A stretch of 30,109 nt of DNA from a virus: positions 1 through 30,109 of the IMG/VR virus record IMGVR_UViG_3300011261_000032; one strand, given 5' to 3'. Position 1 is the first letter of the stretch; every line of letters starts with the position of its first letter. Shown here one piece after another: positions 1 through 5,870 of the stretch. The position numbers and the translations under genes were made by a program. The notes under the pieces are model-generated. The model did no database searches, was not told where the DNA came from, and saw only the letters and a program-made list of their open reading frames with translations.

Positions 1-541
1 ATTGAAACCGGTGATACAATTCGTGATCTTTAAAACCTACGATGTAAACACGTTCTCTGTTTTGTGGCACTCCGTAGTCTTTAGTGTTTAAAACTGCATT
101 ATGACAGAAGTATCCAAGTTCATCTCTTAAAATGTCCATGATTGTTTTAAAATCTTTGCCACTATTTGAAGACAAAAGACCTTTTACGTTCTCAGCTATA
201 AAGAACTCAGGTTGTGACTCTTTAACGATCCTCGCACCTTCATAGAATAATGTTCCTCTTTGCCCTTCAAGACCTGCTCTTTTGCCTGCTATCGAATAGT
301 CCTGGCAAGGAAAACCAAACGACACGCAATCTACCAATCCTTTGTATTTGCTTCCATCTAATATCTTCACATCATTATAAAAAGATTCTTCTTTTATTTT
401 ATGATTTGCCATATAAGAAATTCTTGCATATTTGTCTATCTCTGCTGCTGCAACTATGTTTACATCATCATATACCCTGTATGCGCCCATCTCTACAGCA
501 CCGATTCCTGCAAATAATGATATTAAGCTTAAACTACTCAT
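1..541 (-). CDS. DNA (cytosine-5-)-methyltransferase, N-terminal part
   Basis: The first 180 residues of a C5-cytosine DNA methyltransferase, cut by the window edge. It transfers a methyl group from S-adenosylmethionine to cytosine in a DNA recognition site. Visible family motifs are FAGIGAVE near residue 10 (motif I, cofactor binding), GFPCQ with the catalytic Cys at about residue 79 (motif IV), AENVKG (motif VI) and QNRERVYIVGF (motif VIII). The target recognition domain is off the window. The start ATG overlaps the end of the upstream endonuclease gene by 8 bases and the Shine-Dalgarno (SD) site is weak, so it is probably translationally coupled. No cognate restriction enzyme is recognisable next to it; as an orphan phage enzyme it may protect phage DNA from host restriction, which is inference. 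Confidence 0.93.
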   Translation of the reverse strand, partial: MSSLSLISLFAGIGAVEMGAYRVYDDVNIVAAAEIDKYARISYMANHKIKEESFYNDVKILDGSKYKGLVDCVSFGFPCQDYSIAGKRAGLEGQRGTLFYEGARIVKESQPEFFIAENVKGLLSSNSGKDFKTIMDILRDELGYFCHNAVLNTKDYGVPQNRERVYIVGFKDHELYHRFQ

Positions 542-1025
542 TTGGTATCTCACTTTTTATGTGTTCTAAGTTGTTGTCTTCTATAAACTTGTTTCTAAGC
601 ATTGCAGCCTCTTTTTTTGTTTTAGCATATCCTATTGTCTTTGATTTGTTATTGATCGTGATAGTTGCTCTCCAATGCTCGTCTTCCCATTGTCTTGCTA
701 AAGATACACCACGAATACCGCTAACACATTTTTTTTGTCTCGGCATATTTCTACTTTGTACTGTTTTTGTTGTCCACCTACAATTATTTGGCTCGTAGTT
801 GCCAAGCCCATCTATTCTATCAATAGAAAGATCATCGGAGTACCCATTTTTAAAAGCCCAATCAAAGAACTTAATTCTGTCATTTTTCCACTCATCACAA
901 ACAGTAATGCCTAATGCCCCATAGTTTTTATATGTAGTATCTTTCTCTTTATAACATCTTCCCATCATATCTTTGTATATTTTATATATTCTTGAATATG
1001 ATAGCCCGTGTGTAGTTCTTGACAT
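534..1025 (-). CDS. AP2-domain HNH-type endonuclease (mobile)
   Basis: 163 residues. The N-terminal half carries the HNH-like core seen in many phage-borne endonucleases, with SIDRID..GNYEPNNCRW at about residues 67-84. Residues 101-150 (GIRGVSLA...WRATITINNKSKTIGYAKT) match an AP2 DNA-binding domain. Proteins of this kind are usually free-standing selfish nucleases that cut unoccupied sites. It has an almost consensus promoter of its own just upstream (-35 at 1068-1073, -10 at 1045-1050) and the SD site AAGGAT before the ATG, unlike the tightly coupled genes around it. This fits an independent insertion. Its last codons overlap the start of the methyltransferase gene by 8 bases. Whether the HNH site is still active cannot be told. 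Confidence 0.8.
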   Translation of the reverse strand: MSRTTHGLSYSRIYKIYKDMMGRCYKEKDTTYKNYGALGITVCDEWKNDRIKFFDWAFKNGYSDDLSIDRIDGLGNYEPNNCRWTTKTVQSRNMPRQKKCVSGIRGVSLARQWEDEHWRATITINNKSKTIGYAKTKKEAAMLRNKFIEDNNLEHIKSEIPNE

Positions 1026-1044
1026 GATTATCCTTTCTTGTCTA

Positions 1045-1073
1045 ATTATACCTTGTCAGTATTAATAAGTCAA
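1045..1073 (-). promoter_or_regulatory. Sigma70-type promoter for AP2/HNH and methyltransferase genes
   Basis: On the minus strand TTGACT (1068-1073) is followed after exactly 17 bases by TATAAT (1045-1050). This is close to the full bacterial consensus. Transcription should start about 20 bases before the ATG at 1025, leaving a short leader with the SD site AAGGAT. It is the best consensus match seen in the window. The spacer contains the 8-base palindrome TATTAATA, which could be an operator core. Confidence 0.75.
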
Positions 1074-1078
1074 TGCAC

Positions 1079-1393
1079 CTATTCGCATTTATATTCCTTC
1101 CAATTCTTTAGTCCGATTTCTTCAAGCTCGGCCCGTGTTTTATCCAAACTGCTAAACCCTAATGTGTGTATCTCTGCATGGCACTCAACACAGATACATA
1201 TAAGACTTCTATCGTCTTTGTTTCCTAAGCCTTGTTTCGTATGGTGGGGAGCGTCTAAATTTGTAGACACTTCGCACACCTGGCATACACCTATTGATCT
1301 TATATAGTCTTGGTATGCTTTATAGTCTGCTTTGCTGAAGCGTTTAGGTGTATCGTCTCGCAGCTTACATTTCTTTTCTCTAGGCTTCCACAT
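1079..1393 (-). CDS. DUF968-like HNH nuclease-family protein
   Basis: 104 residues. A zinc/HNH-like core is visible: CQVC at about residue 37, HHTKQG near residue 51, then DDRSLICICVECHAEIHTLG with the second Cys pair and two His. This is the pattern of DUF968 (putative p44-type nuclease) and related small HNH proteins found among lambdoid replication and recombination genes. It overlaps the VRR-NUC gene upstream at a shared base (TAATG), so the two nuclease genes are coupled. A role in processing recombination or replication intermediates is inferred from family and context. Confidence 0.72.
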   Translation of the reverse strand: MWKPREKKCKLRDDTPKRFSKADYKAYQDYIRSIGVCQVCEVSTNLDAPHHTKQGLGNKDDRSLICICVECHAEIHTLGFSSLDKTRAELEEIGLKNWKEYKCE

Positions 1394-1806
1394 TAAATAA
1401 GACTCCCTTGCTTAACGTTGATCTTCTTTTTACTATCCGGAAGATACTTCTGCACAACATCAATAGCTTCTTTTGCGCCTTTGCATACATAAGCACTAAA
1501 TCCAAGCACTCTTAAGCGCTCTAGCCACTCTTTCTGCTCTTTACTTACTGTGCCACCGTCTTTACGCTTCATCTCGATATAAACGCTTATGCCACCTTCA
1601 AATAAACAAACCATGTCAGGCACTCCAGGCTTTAGCCCTTCGGCTTTCAATCGGTTCATTTGTTTTGCCCGTTGCAATGGTGTACCGCTTAGAAAAGTTC
1701 CGTTTGGTACAGCGTAGAAAGTCACGCCTATGAAAGTAAGATACTGGCATAGTGCTTTCTGTTCTTCGCTTTCTGTTGGTTGCTTCACATCACACCACCA
1801 TATCAA
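1393..1806 (-). CDS. VRR-NUC domain nuclease
   Basis: 137 residues. It has the VRR-NUC signature of the PD-(D/E)xK superfamily: GVPDMVCLFEGG followed by YIEMKRKDGGTVSKEQKEWLERL and a C-terminal strand-helix GFSAYVCKGAKEAIDVV. Family members are structure-specific nucleases (FAN1-like), and phage versions are often proposed to resolve branched DNA. The active-site PD, E and K residues are all present, so it should be active. The start chosen overlaps the antirepressor gene by 17 bases. A GTG seven codons in is an alternative start. Confidence 0.85.
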   Translation of the reverse strand: MIWWCDVKQPTESEEQKALCQYLTFIGVTFYAVPNGTFLSGTPLQRAKQMNRLKAEGLKPGVPDMVCLFEGGISVYIEMKRKDGGTVSKEQKEWLERLRVLGFSAYVCKGAKEAIDVVQKYLPDSKKKINVKQGSLI

Positions 1807-2446
1807 TAGTAAGGTTGTTTAAGTAGTTGAGCGCCTCTTCGTACTTGCCTGAAGTTAAAGCATCATATCTTGGAATATGGAATCTGTTTTTAAACTTTCT
1901 CCATATTGCTGAATGTAGCTTATTGGCTAGTTTTTCGTTTCCGTTAGCAAGTTGGTAAAGCTTTGTATTTTTTGTGTCTAGCAAAACCTTCTGCTGCCAT
2001 GCTTCGATACGTGTATTATTTTCAAGGTTATTTATACGCTTATCATGTTCTGTGACAACTTCACCCATCTTATCGGTATATTCAAGAAGTGCGTGTATTT
2101 TATGCTTATGGTCTTCTAGAGACTTTATAGCGTTTTTGTTGTATTGTGTTTCAACGTCTATAAAATACTGTCTCATCTCTTTGCCGGCTGGAACTTTACT
2201 CATCATGGAAATGTGCTTTGCAAGATCAATAGTTAGAATATAATCCCACTGATACCCACTTCCCTTTAAGGAAGACTTTAGTTTAAGGAAGTCTTCACCG
2301 TCTACTGACCCCATTGTATCAAGTGCAGAAGTTATCCATGTTGTAAACGCTTTCTTTACTCCAAGGTTTGCGTGTAAGTCACGTCCGCTTACTGAATTAA
2401 CTTCCGAGCCGTTAAGTATTTGCTTTTTGATTGCTATGTGTTTCAT
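1790..2446 (-). CDS. AntA/AntB-type antirepressor with ORF6C-like C-terminus
   Basis: 218 residues. Residues about 12-85 match the AntA/AntB antirepressor domain (SGRDLHANLGVKKAFTTWI, then YILTIDLAKHISMMSKV and AGKEMRQYFIDVE). The C-terminal 75 residues, from RIEAWQQKVLLDTKNT to IPRYDALTSGKYEEAL, look like the ORF6C domain that often follows. Such proteins relieve prophage repression or switch early genes. A short helical linker (about 105-140) joins the two domains. The gene stands behind its own promoter and a pseudoknot-forming leader that is a diverged copy of the one before the 4292-4738 gene. No strong SD site precedes the ATG, so that leader may set translation. No cognate repressor is in the window. 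Confidence 0.85.
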   Translation of the reverse strand: MKHIAIKKQILNGSEVNSVSGRDLHANLGVKKAFTTWITSALDTMGSVDGEDFLKLKSSLKGSGYQWDYILTIDLAKHISMMSKVPAGKEMRQYFIDVETQYNKNAIKSLEDHKHKIHALLEYTDKMGEVVTEHDKRINNLENNTRIEAWQQKVLLDTKNTKLYQLANGNEKLANKLHSAIWRKFKNRFHIPRYDALTSGKYEEALNYLNNLTIDMVV

Positions 2447-2573
2447 AACATTTGCTTTCGACTGATTTTATTTAAGAGTAGTTAAGAAAGAGTGTCACGT
2501 CTTTTAACCAATCCGTAGGATAAGCTCTTATAACGTAGCGGAGACGTGACGAAAACCGCTACTTTATAAAGGC
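2447..2573 (-). ncRNA. Structured leader, candidate H-type pseudoknot (copy 1)
   Basis: In the RNA, bases 2556-2573 pair with 2524-2541: GTAGCGG with CCGCTAC, extended outward past a mismatch by TTATAA pairs. This leaves a 14-base loop. Within that loop GTCACGTCT (2542-2550) is a perfect 9-base complement of AGACGTGAC at 2494-2502, giving a pseudoknot with a 5-base first loop and a 21-base third loop that contains a small ATCC/GGAT hairpin. The 47 bases from the second helix to the ATG (2447-2493) align with the tail of the second copy at 4739-4783. The element is not coding as far as I can see: an open frame at 2482-2676 has a TTG start and an unconvincing composition. Confidence 0.65.
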
Positions 2574-2636
2574 TCATTGACCTACGCAGATTCATGACTC
2601 TACGCAGGAACTTTTTCTTGTTGCTGTAACAAAATA

Positions 2637-2657
2637 AGTATACACCACCTAACATAA
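2637..2657 (-). promoter_or_regulatory. Promoter for the antirepressor leader
   Basis: Minus-strand TATACT (2637-2642) with TG directly before it serves as -10. TTATGTT lies at 2651-2657, exactly 8 bases upstream. The same TTATGTT-N8-TATACT arrangement precedes the other structured leader (4880-4900), which supports both calls. It begins right after the stop of the 2666-2815 gene. Transcripts would start near 2630 and carry about 57 bases, including two CTGCGTAG direct repeats (2582-2589, 2600-2607), before the pseudoknot. Confidence 0.55.
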
Positions 2658-2665
2658 ATCTAAAC

Positions 2666-2815
2666 TTATGCCACAAGCGCCTGACTCTGACTCATCCGCT
2701 CAAATGCTTTTTCGTATGTGTCGTATGATCCTTGTCGGTACTTGTTGTCTGCTGTAAGTCTCCAAACAATGAACCTGCCTGATTCGTGTGTCTCGATTAA
2801 ATATCCGCTTTTCAT
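2666..2815 (-). CDS. Small hypothetical protein, 49 aa
   Basis: 49 residues beginning MKSGYLIETHESGRF and ending MSQSQALVA. Soluble and mixed charge, with no recognised family; the pattern of short strands followed by a helix (YDTYEKAFERM) suggests a small folded domain. The ATG overlaps the stop of the upstream gene as ATGA (2812-2815), typical of the coupled genes here, which is the main support for it being real. It is the last gene of the operon that starts at 4738. Confidence 0.6.
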   Translation of the reverse strand: MKSGYLIETHESGRFIVWRLTADNKYRQGSYDTYEKAFERMSQSQALVA

Positions 2816-2988
2816 TTCCTATCCTTTATCATTTGTTTAAGTTCTGCTTCTGTGTACTTCTTGCCGTCTATTAGTATTTCGTCTACTCTTTGTACGGCAC
2901 GGCCTTTGTAGAATGCGGTCATCTTATTCACTAAGCCAATCGCACATAACCAAAAAACTAATATCAATATTACTTTTTTGATCCTCAT
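2812..2988 (-). CDS. Small single-TM protein, 58 aa
   Basis: 58 residues if it starts at MRIKKVILIL. One hydrophobic segment (about residues 5-19) follows a positive N-terminus, then a polar tail ends YTEAELKQMIKDRK. It looks like a signal-anchored inner-membrane protein with the tail outside; no lipobox Cys is correctly placed. The start is uncertain, because this frame overlaps the upstream gene by 65 bases and has no clear SD site. A shorter start at the Met before TAFYKG would remove the overlap and also the membrane segment. It is coupled to the next gene by ATGA. Function unknown. Confidence 0.5.
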   Translation of the reverse strand: MRIKKVILILVFWLCAIGLVNKMTAFYKGRAVQRVDEILIDGKKYTEAELKQMIKDRK

Positions 2989-3196
2989 ATAGCTTGTAAA
3001 AATCATCAATAGTATTAAGATACTTCAAGTCTTCTCTTAAAAACTCGCTATATATTGTTATTAACGCTATCTCTTCACTGTTATGGATAACTTTTAATTC
3101 CTCAAAAAAATCTCCATATCCATTGCTTGAATTTCTTAACGCTAACTTTATTTTATCATCACAATGTTTAGATAAAAATTCATACGTTCTTTTCAT
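2924..3196 (-). CDS. Hypothetical protein, 90 aa
   Basis: 90 residues from MKRTYEFLSKHC to CDWLSE, no family recognised. An acidic, mostly helical protein without membrane segments. The start is fixed by a good SD site (AAAGGTG) and by the ATGA overlap with the stop of the upstream gene at 3193; a longer frame reaching 3232 would overlap that gene further and is less likely. Part of the 4738-2666 operon. Confidence 0.65.
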   Translation of the reverse strand: MKRTYEFLSKHCDDKIKLALRNSSNGYGDFFEELKVIHNSEEIALITIYSEFLREDLKYLNTIDDFYKLYEDQKSNIDISFLVMCDWLSE

Positions 3197-3546
3197 ACCA
3201 ACACCTTTCTTTTCTCTAAATTTGCATCCCACACCTTAACACCACGCTTCACAGCTTGCTTTTGCTTCAGCAGTTCAAACACTTCTCGCATATTGGACCA
3301 TTGATCGTGGTGCTTTCTGTATCGTCCTGTGTCTTCTCTGAATAGCCTCTCAATCGTTCTAAGCGCCATAGCGATCGTATAAGTTGTGTACGGCTTGATT
3401 ATCGTGCTGCCGTCTGTTTTGTACTTCACACGTATCTGCTGCATTGCTACGGGTGCTATTCTGTTCCTGACAAATGATATTGTCTGATGCAGAAGCTTTT
3501 TATCTTGGATTGTTTCTATCAGGTCTAGTGTTGTAAAATGTTTCAT
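3193..3546 (-). CDS. Hypothetical protein, 117 aa
   Basis: 117 residues, basic, mainly helical, no family recognised. Visible features are a central TTYTIAMALRTIERLF helix and a Lys/Arg-rich C-terminal third (KQKQAVKRGVKVW...EKRKVLV), which would suit nucleic-acid binding. It is joined to the replication-organiser-like gene by TAATG and to the next gene by ATGA, so a role in replication or its control is plausible but only inferred from context. Confidence 0.7.
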   Translation of the reverse strand: MKHFTTLDLIETIQDKKLLHQTISFVRNRIAPVAMQQIRVKYKTDGSTIIKPYTTYTIAMALRTIERLFREDTGRYRKHHDQWSNMREVFELLKQKQAVKRGVKVWDANLEKRKVLV

Positions 3547-4295
3547 TAGTTAGTGCCTCTAATCTTTGAAATTATATCTCTTCCAGGGTTATAAGTTGGC
3601 TCATTCCCTGTAACCACCTCTACTTGCTCTCTAACGTCAAAATCACAAATGTAATCGAATTCCTCGCTGAACACTTTATTTTGCCCATAAGGTACATATA
3701 CGGCCTCATAATCTGGATGATTGGTCATTACCTTCCTGTATGTTTCAGGATTATAAGAGCCCTTGCTAAAATCAATAGAGTTTTTAATCCAAGTATTATA
3801 GCCTCTTGACCAGTCTTTGAACGTACCGCCTTTTGATAAGTTGTGGTCTATAAAGCTTTGTAGTTGATAGGCCCCATCTTTTACAACTGCATAGCCGTAT
3901 AGTTTATCTTGATAAGATTTAGATAAAGAATTATATTGCATGGCTTTTGAGAGGTTAAACGAAAAAGCCTTTTCTTTATCATTCTCTTTTACTTTCTCTT
4001 TCTCTTTCTCTTTCTCTTTCTCTTTAGGTTCGTGTTTGGTTTCATTTTGGTTTTGTTTCGGTTTTGTTTCGGTTTTAGGGCGGCCACCTTTTTTGCCATT
4101 TTCATAGCGTTTTTGGTTTGCATCTAATTGTGGCTTAATCAGCGTAAACATGGCCTTTGCAATACCTGAAAGCACTGGTTCTTCACCTGTCAAACCATAG
4201 GTTACTAGTGCTTTGTATAAAGTCAGTTGGTTTTCATCATCAAGCTGTGAAATTGCCTCATGAAAAGAAGCATAAAAAATAAATCCATCTCTCAT
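3546..4295 (-). CDS. Replication-organiser-like protein (DUF6291-type N-terminus)
   Basis: 249 residues. Residues 1-75 (FIFYASFHEAISQL, LYKALVTYGLTGEEP, IAKAMFTLIKPQLDANQKRYENGKKGGRPK) match the DUF6291-type domain common at the front of phage replication-initiator/organiser proteins. A Gln/Asn and then Lys-Glu low-complexity linker (about 76-108) follows, encoded by a hexamer tandem repeat. The C-terminal domain (about 110-249) contains FKDWSRGYNTWIKNS, reminiscent of the helix that ends DnaD-like organisers. The likely role is origin recognition or helicase loading, but no helicase loader or helicase is visible here. It is coupled by ATGA to the upstream gene. Confidence 0.65.
   Translation of the reverse strand: MRDGFIFYASFHEAISQLDDENQLTLYKALVTYGLTGEEPVLSGIAKAMFTLIKPQLDANQKRYENGKKGGRPKTETKPKQNQNETKHEPKEKEKEKEKEKVKENDKEKAFSFNLSKAMQYNSLSKSYQDKLYGYAVVKDGAYQLQSFIDHNLSKGGTFKDWSRGYNTWIKNSIDFSKGSYNPETYRKVMTNHPDYEAVYVPYGQNKVFSEEFDYICDFDVREQVEVVTGNEPTYNPGRDIISKIRGTN
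3993..4025 (-). repeat. Hexamer tandem repeat in coding sequence, 5.5 copies
   Basis: TTTCTC on the plus strand (GAGAAA on the coding strand) is repeated five and a half times without error. It encodes the alternating Glu-Lys stretch of the organiser-like protein. A second, looser repeat encoding Lys/Gln/Asn/Glu lies just before it. Because the unit is six bases, slippage would lengthen or shorten the linker without a frameshift. Confidence 0.9.
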
Positions 4296-4738
4296 GATCT
4301 GAACTCAATTACTTTAGCTGCACTAGTGTTGATCTGCTCAATAACACCCAAGTTTACATAGTCAGTTAAATGGCTTATATCGTTTAGAACTTTTATTGCA
4401 AATCGCTGAAAATACTTATGTCCGATATCATCTGCAAAGTGCTTTCCGCCATCTACACATTTATCATAAGCATCATCAAAAAACTTTATTGTTTTTACCG
4501 GTAATTTATTTCTGCTTACTTCTTCTTTCTTTCCGCTTTCGGACCCGTATCTGTATACAACAAGTTCAAGGCTGTACGGGCTACAATCAAACAGCACGAC
4601 CCTCTTGAAGAAGTCATGTATATTCAACAGCCCTGACAATTGAAGATCATTTAATTTATACATATCTTGTATAATTAAAGCCTCTTTTTCTAAGTTTGAA
4701 GGAAGTGGTTTCCCGTAGTATCTAAATGCATTGTTCAT
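4292..4738 (-). CDS. Hypothetical protein, first gene of the replication operon, 148 aa
   Basis: 148 residues from MNNAFRYYGKPLPSN, no family recognised. It is a mixed alpha/beta soluble protein with a central segment YSLELVVYRYG and a helical C-terminal half. An in-frame ATG six codons earlier (4756) exists. The later start is preferred because the untranslated leader aligns with that of the antirepressor gene and the two start codons then coincide (45 and 47 bases after the pseudoknot helix). It heads an operon of at least six coupled genes, the next one replication-organiser-like. Being first after a structured leader suggests a regulatory or dose-sensitive early function, which is inference. 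Confidence 0.7.
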   Translation of the reverse strand: MNNAFRYYGKPLPSNLEKEALIIQDMYKLNDLQLSGLLNIHDFFKRVVLFDCSPYSLELVVYRYGSESGKKEEVSRNKLPVKTIKFFDDAYDKCVDGGKHFADDIGHKYFQRFAIKVLNDISHLTDYVNLGVIEQINTSAAKVIEFRS

Positions 4739-4873
4739 GCTATTGCTTTCCGACATTGATATTTAAGGGGAGTTAGAAGAAGTGTCGAATTTCGCCAACT
4801 CATTAAGCCCTTAAAGAAGCAAGGGGTTAGCAGGTATTCGACTGACCCTTTGCCCTTACTTCTTTAAAAGCTT
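4739..4873 (-). ncRNA. Structured leader, candidate H-type pseudoknot (copy 2)
   Basis: In the RNA, 4853-4873 pairs with 4805-4825 as 21 consecutive base pairs, three of them G-U. The 27-base loop (4826-4852) contains GTCGAAT (4836-4842), a perfect complement of ATTCGAC at 4784-4790, forming a pseudoknot. The predicted transcription start is at the very foot of the stem. The 45 bases that follow (4739-4783) align with those of copy 1 (2447-2493): the 27-column block next to the helix has 22 identical columns. The stems differ in sequence between copies yet pair in both. As in copy 1, no strong SD site precedes the ATG. Confidence 0.7.
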
Positions 4874-4879
4874 GACAAT

Positions 4880-4908
4880 AGTATACCATAAAAAACATAA
4901 TTATGTTA
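4880..4908 (-). promoter_or_regulatory. Promoter with palindromic operator for the replication operon
   Basis: Minus-strand TGGTATACT (4880-4888) is an extended -10. A perfect 14-base palindrome, AACATAATTATGTT (4894-4907), fills the spacer and reaches the -35 position, where RNA polymerase would sit, so it is a good repressor-operator candidate. One half of it (TTATGTT, 8 bases from the -10) is conserved at the antirepressor promoter. The palindrome is followed by a run of T, so a weak intrinsic terminator for the upstream small genes is an alternative reading. Confidence 0.6.
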
Positions 4909-4979
4909 TAATCTTTCCGTGTTTATACACACCCTCATCAGGTAGCGTTTTAAGTTTGAACCCTTTTTCGCTATCTGAG

Positions 4980-5087
4980 TTACTTGCTAATATCTATTTC
5001 ACTTAACAGCTTTTTATACTTCTTATCTTTTTTCAAGGCAGCAAGTATCTGCCTGTATTGCTTCGGGTCTAGGTTTAGCTGTATCAC
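4980..5087 (-). CDS. Small hypothetical protein, 35 aa
   Basis: 35 residues (IQLNLDPKQYRQILAALKKD... SEIDISK), strongly helical and basic. It starts at GTG, which shares a base with the TAG of the gene before it; AAGG lies about 8 bases upstream. Too short for family assignment. The coupling and the protein-like composition are the only support. Confidence 0.45.
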   Translation of the reverse strand: MIQLNLDPKQYRQILAALKKDKKYKKLLSEIDISK

Positions 5088-5200
5088 TACAGCGCCTTGT
5101 GATCGTTAAGATACATAGCCAAGTCTTTAACTGTGGCCTTTGGGTTGATTGCCAATAGTGCGGCAAATATCAGTTTAGTTATTTCGTCATGTAAACGCAT
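5087..5200 (-). CDS. Small hypothetical protein, 37 aa
   Basis: 37 residues (MRLHDEITKLIFAALLAINPK...YLNDHKAL). It looks like a small helical protein; the pattern NPKATVKDLAMYLNDHKAL resembles part of a winged-helix or HTH unit, but that is weak. The ATG follows the recurrent leader AAAAAAGGGTTCAA, also found before the genes at 6235, 27678 and 29441, which supports expression. Confidence 0.55.
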   Translation of the reverse strand: MRLHDEITKLIFAALLAINPKATVKDLAMYLNDHKAL

Positions 5201-5223
5201 TTGAACCCTTTTTTATTTATTGC

Positions 5224-5448
5224 TTAAACCTCTAATGGGTTCTTTGCAGCTTCAAGATCAAGATCTTCTTCAATCAACTGTGTAGCCTTGACAAGTTTAG
5301 CCGTCGCGCTTTCTACACCGATAATATCAGTGATGTTTACTTCAGCTCCTTCAATAGCAGCAGAACATACTTCACGTAACTTATCCACTTCGCCTTCGAT
5401 GTCAGCCTCGATCTCGATTATGTATCTGACTTTTTTAACTTCGCCCAT
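5224..5448 (-). CDS. Hypothetical protein, 74 aa
   Basis: 74 residues, acidic. Segments VRYIIEIEADIEGEVDKLREVCSAA and GAEVNITDIIGVESATAKL suggest an alpha/beta fold. It has a strong SD site (AAAAAGGAG) 6 bases before the ATG. Oddly, the reading frame stays open upstream to about 5535 with protein-like sequence but no start codon (see the finding on 5449-5635). No family recognised. Confidence 0.7.
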   Translation of the reverse strand: MGEVKKVRYIIEIEADIEGEVDKLREVCSAAIEGAEVNITDIIGVESATAKLVKATQLIEEDLDLEAAKNPLEV

Positions 5449-5509
5449 TTGGACTCCTTTTTGTTTGAGCTTACGCTCTATAAGATACTCCTGTGAGTAC
5501 CCTAAGAAC

Positions 5510-5635
5510 TTATTTAAAGCAAGAGTCTTTAATGTGTCTTCTCGTCTTTATCTTCACCGGGCAATAGTAACCCTTGAACTTCTCTAAAGTAGCCTTATAA
5601 TCGTCCGTGGTAGGTATTGGATTAATGTATGCCAT
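5510..5635 (-). CDS. Small hypothetical protein, possibly frameshifted
   Basis: 41 residues (MAYINPIPTTDDYKATLEKF...CPVKIKTRRHIKDSCFK). The N-terminal 25 residues look genuine; the C-terminus is basic and less convincing. After the Gly-Tyr-Tyr-Cys-Pro segment the other two frames give more protein-like continuations (GEDKDEKT, then LKTLALNKFLGYSQEYLIE). The gene may therefore be a broken version of a longer one, or be shifted by sequencing error. The start overlaps the previous gene by 14 bases. Confidence 0.4.
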   Translation of the reverse strand: MAYINPIPTTDDYKATLEKFKGYYCPVKIKTRRHIKDSCFK

Positions 5636-5870
5636 CTTCCATCTTCCTTAATGCTTTAATATGTCGCTTCCATTTAGGAATAAACTTGCTACTTGAACTT
5701 GGTCTTTTTGTGTGCTTGTTGATGTTCCATTCAAGTGCGTTTATTACATGTTCTGTGTCGTACACGTTGAAAAGGAATCGGTCTATGGTTGAGTCTACAG
5801 GCGAAACGTGTCTCCTGATGTACTTCTGTAAGCCGTCTATGTGTGTTATGTCTTTGCTTGTGAATCTCAC
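5622..5870 (-). CDS. Hypothetical basic protein, 82 aa
   Basis: 82 residues, Lys/Arg/His-rich C-terminal half (NKHTKRPSSSSKFIPKWKR), no family recognised. GTG start preceded by TAGGAGC, which also contains the stop of the upstream gene, so the two are closely coupled. A basic tail suggests nucleic-acid binding, but no motif is identifiable. Confidence 0.65.
   Translation of the reverse strand: MRFTSKDITHIDGLQKYIRRHVSPVDSTIDRFLFNVYDTEHVINALEWNINKHTKRPSSSSKFIPKWKRHIKALRKMEDGIH

Noticed and set aside
250-798. Long plus-strand open frame (182 codons)
   Set aside because: It is antisense to the methyltransferase and the AP2/HNH gene, whose motifs are clear; its Leu/Cys/His-rich composition is typical of a shadow frame.
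2482-2676. Open frame of 64 codons on the minus strand under the first structured leader
   Set aside because: It needs a TTG start without an SD site, has an odd composition, and covers the promoter and both pseudoknot helices, which explain the sequence better.
4894-4907. AT palindrome followed by six T read as a rho-independent terminator
   Set aside because: The stem has only two G-C pairs and lies at a fixed distance from the -10 element; an operator is the better explanation, though a weak terminator is not excluded.
4929-4980. Possible small gene after the orphan AAAGGGTTCAA at about 4957
   Set aside because: No ATG, GTG or TTG follows at usable spacing; the next ATG opens only ten codons.
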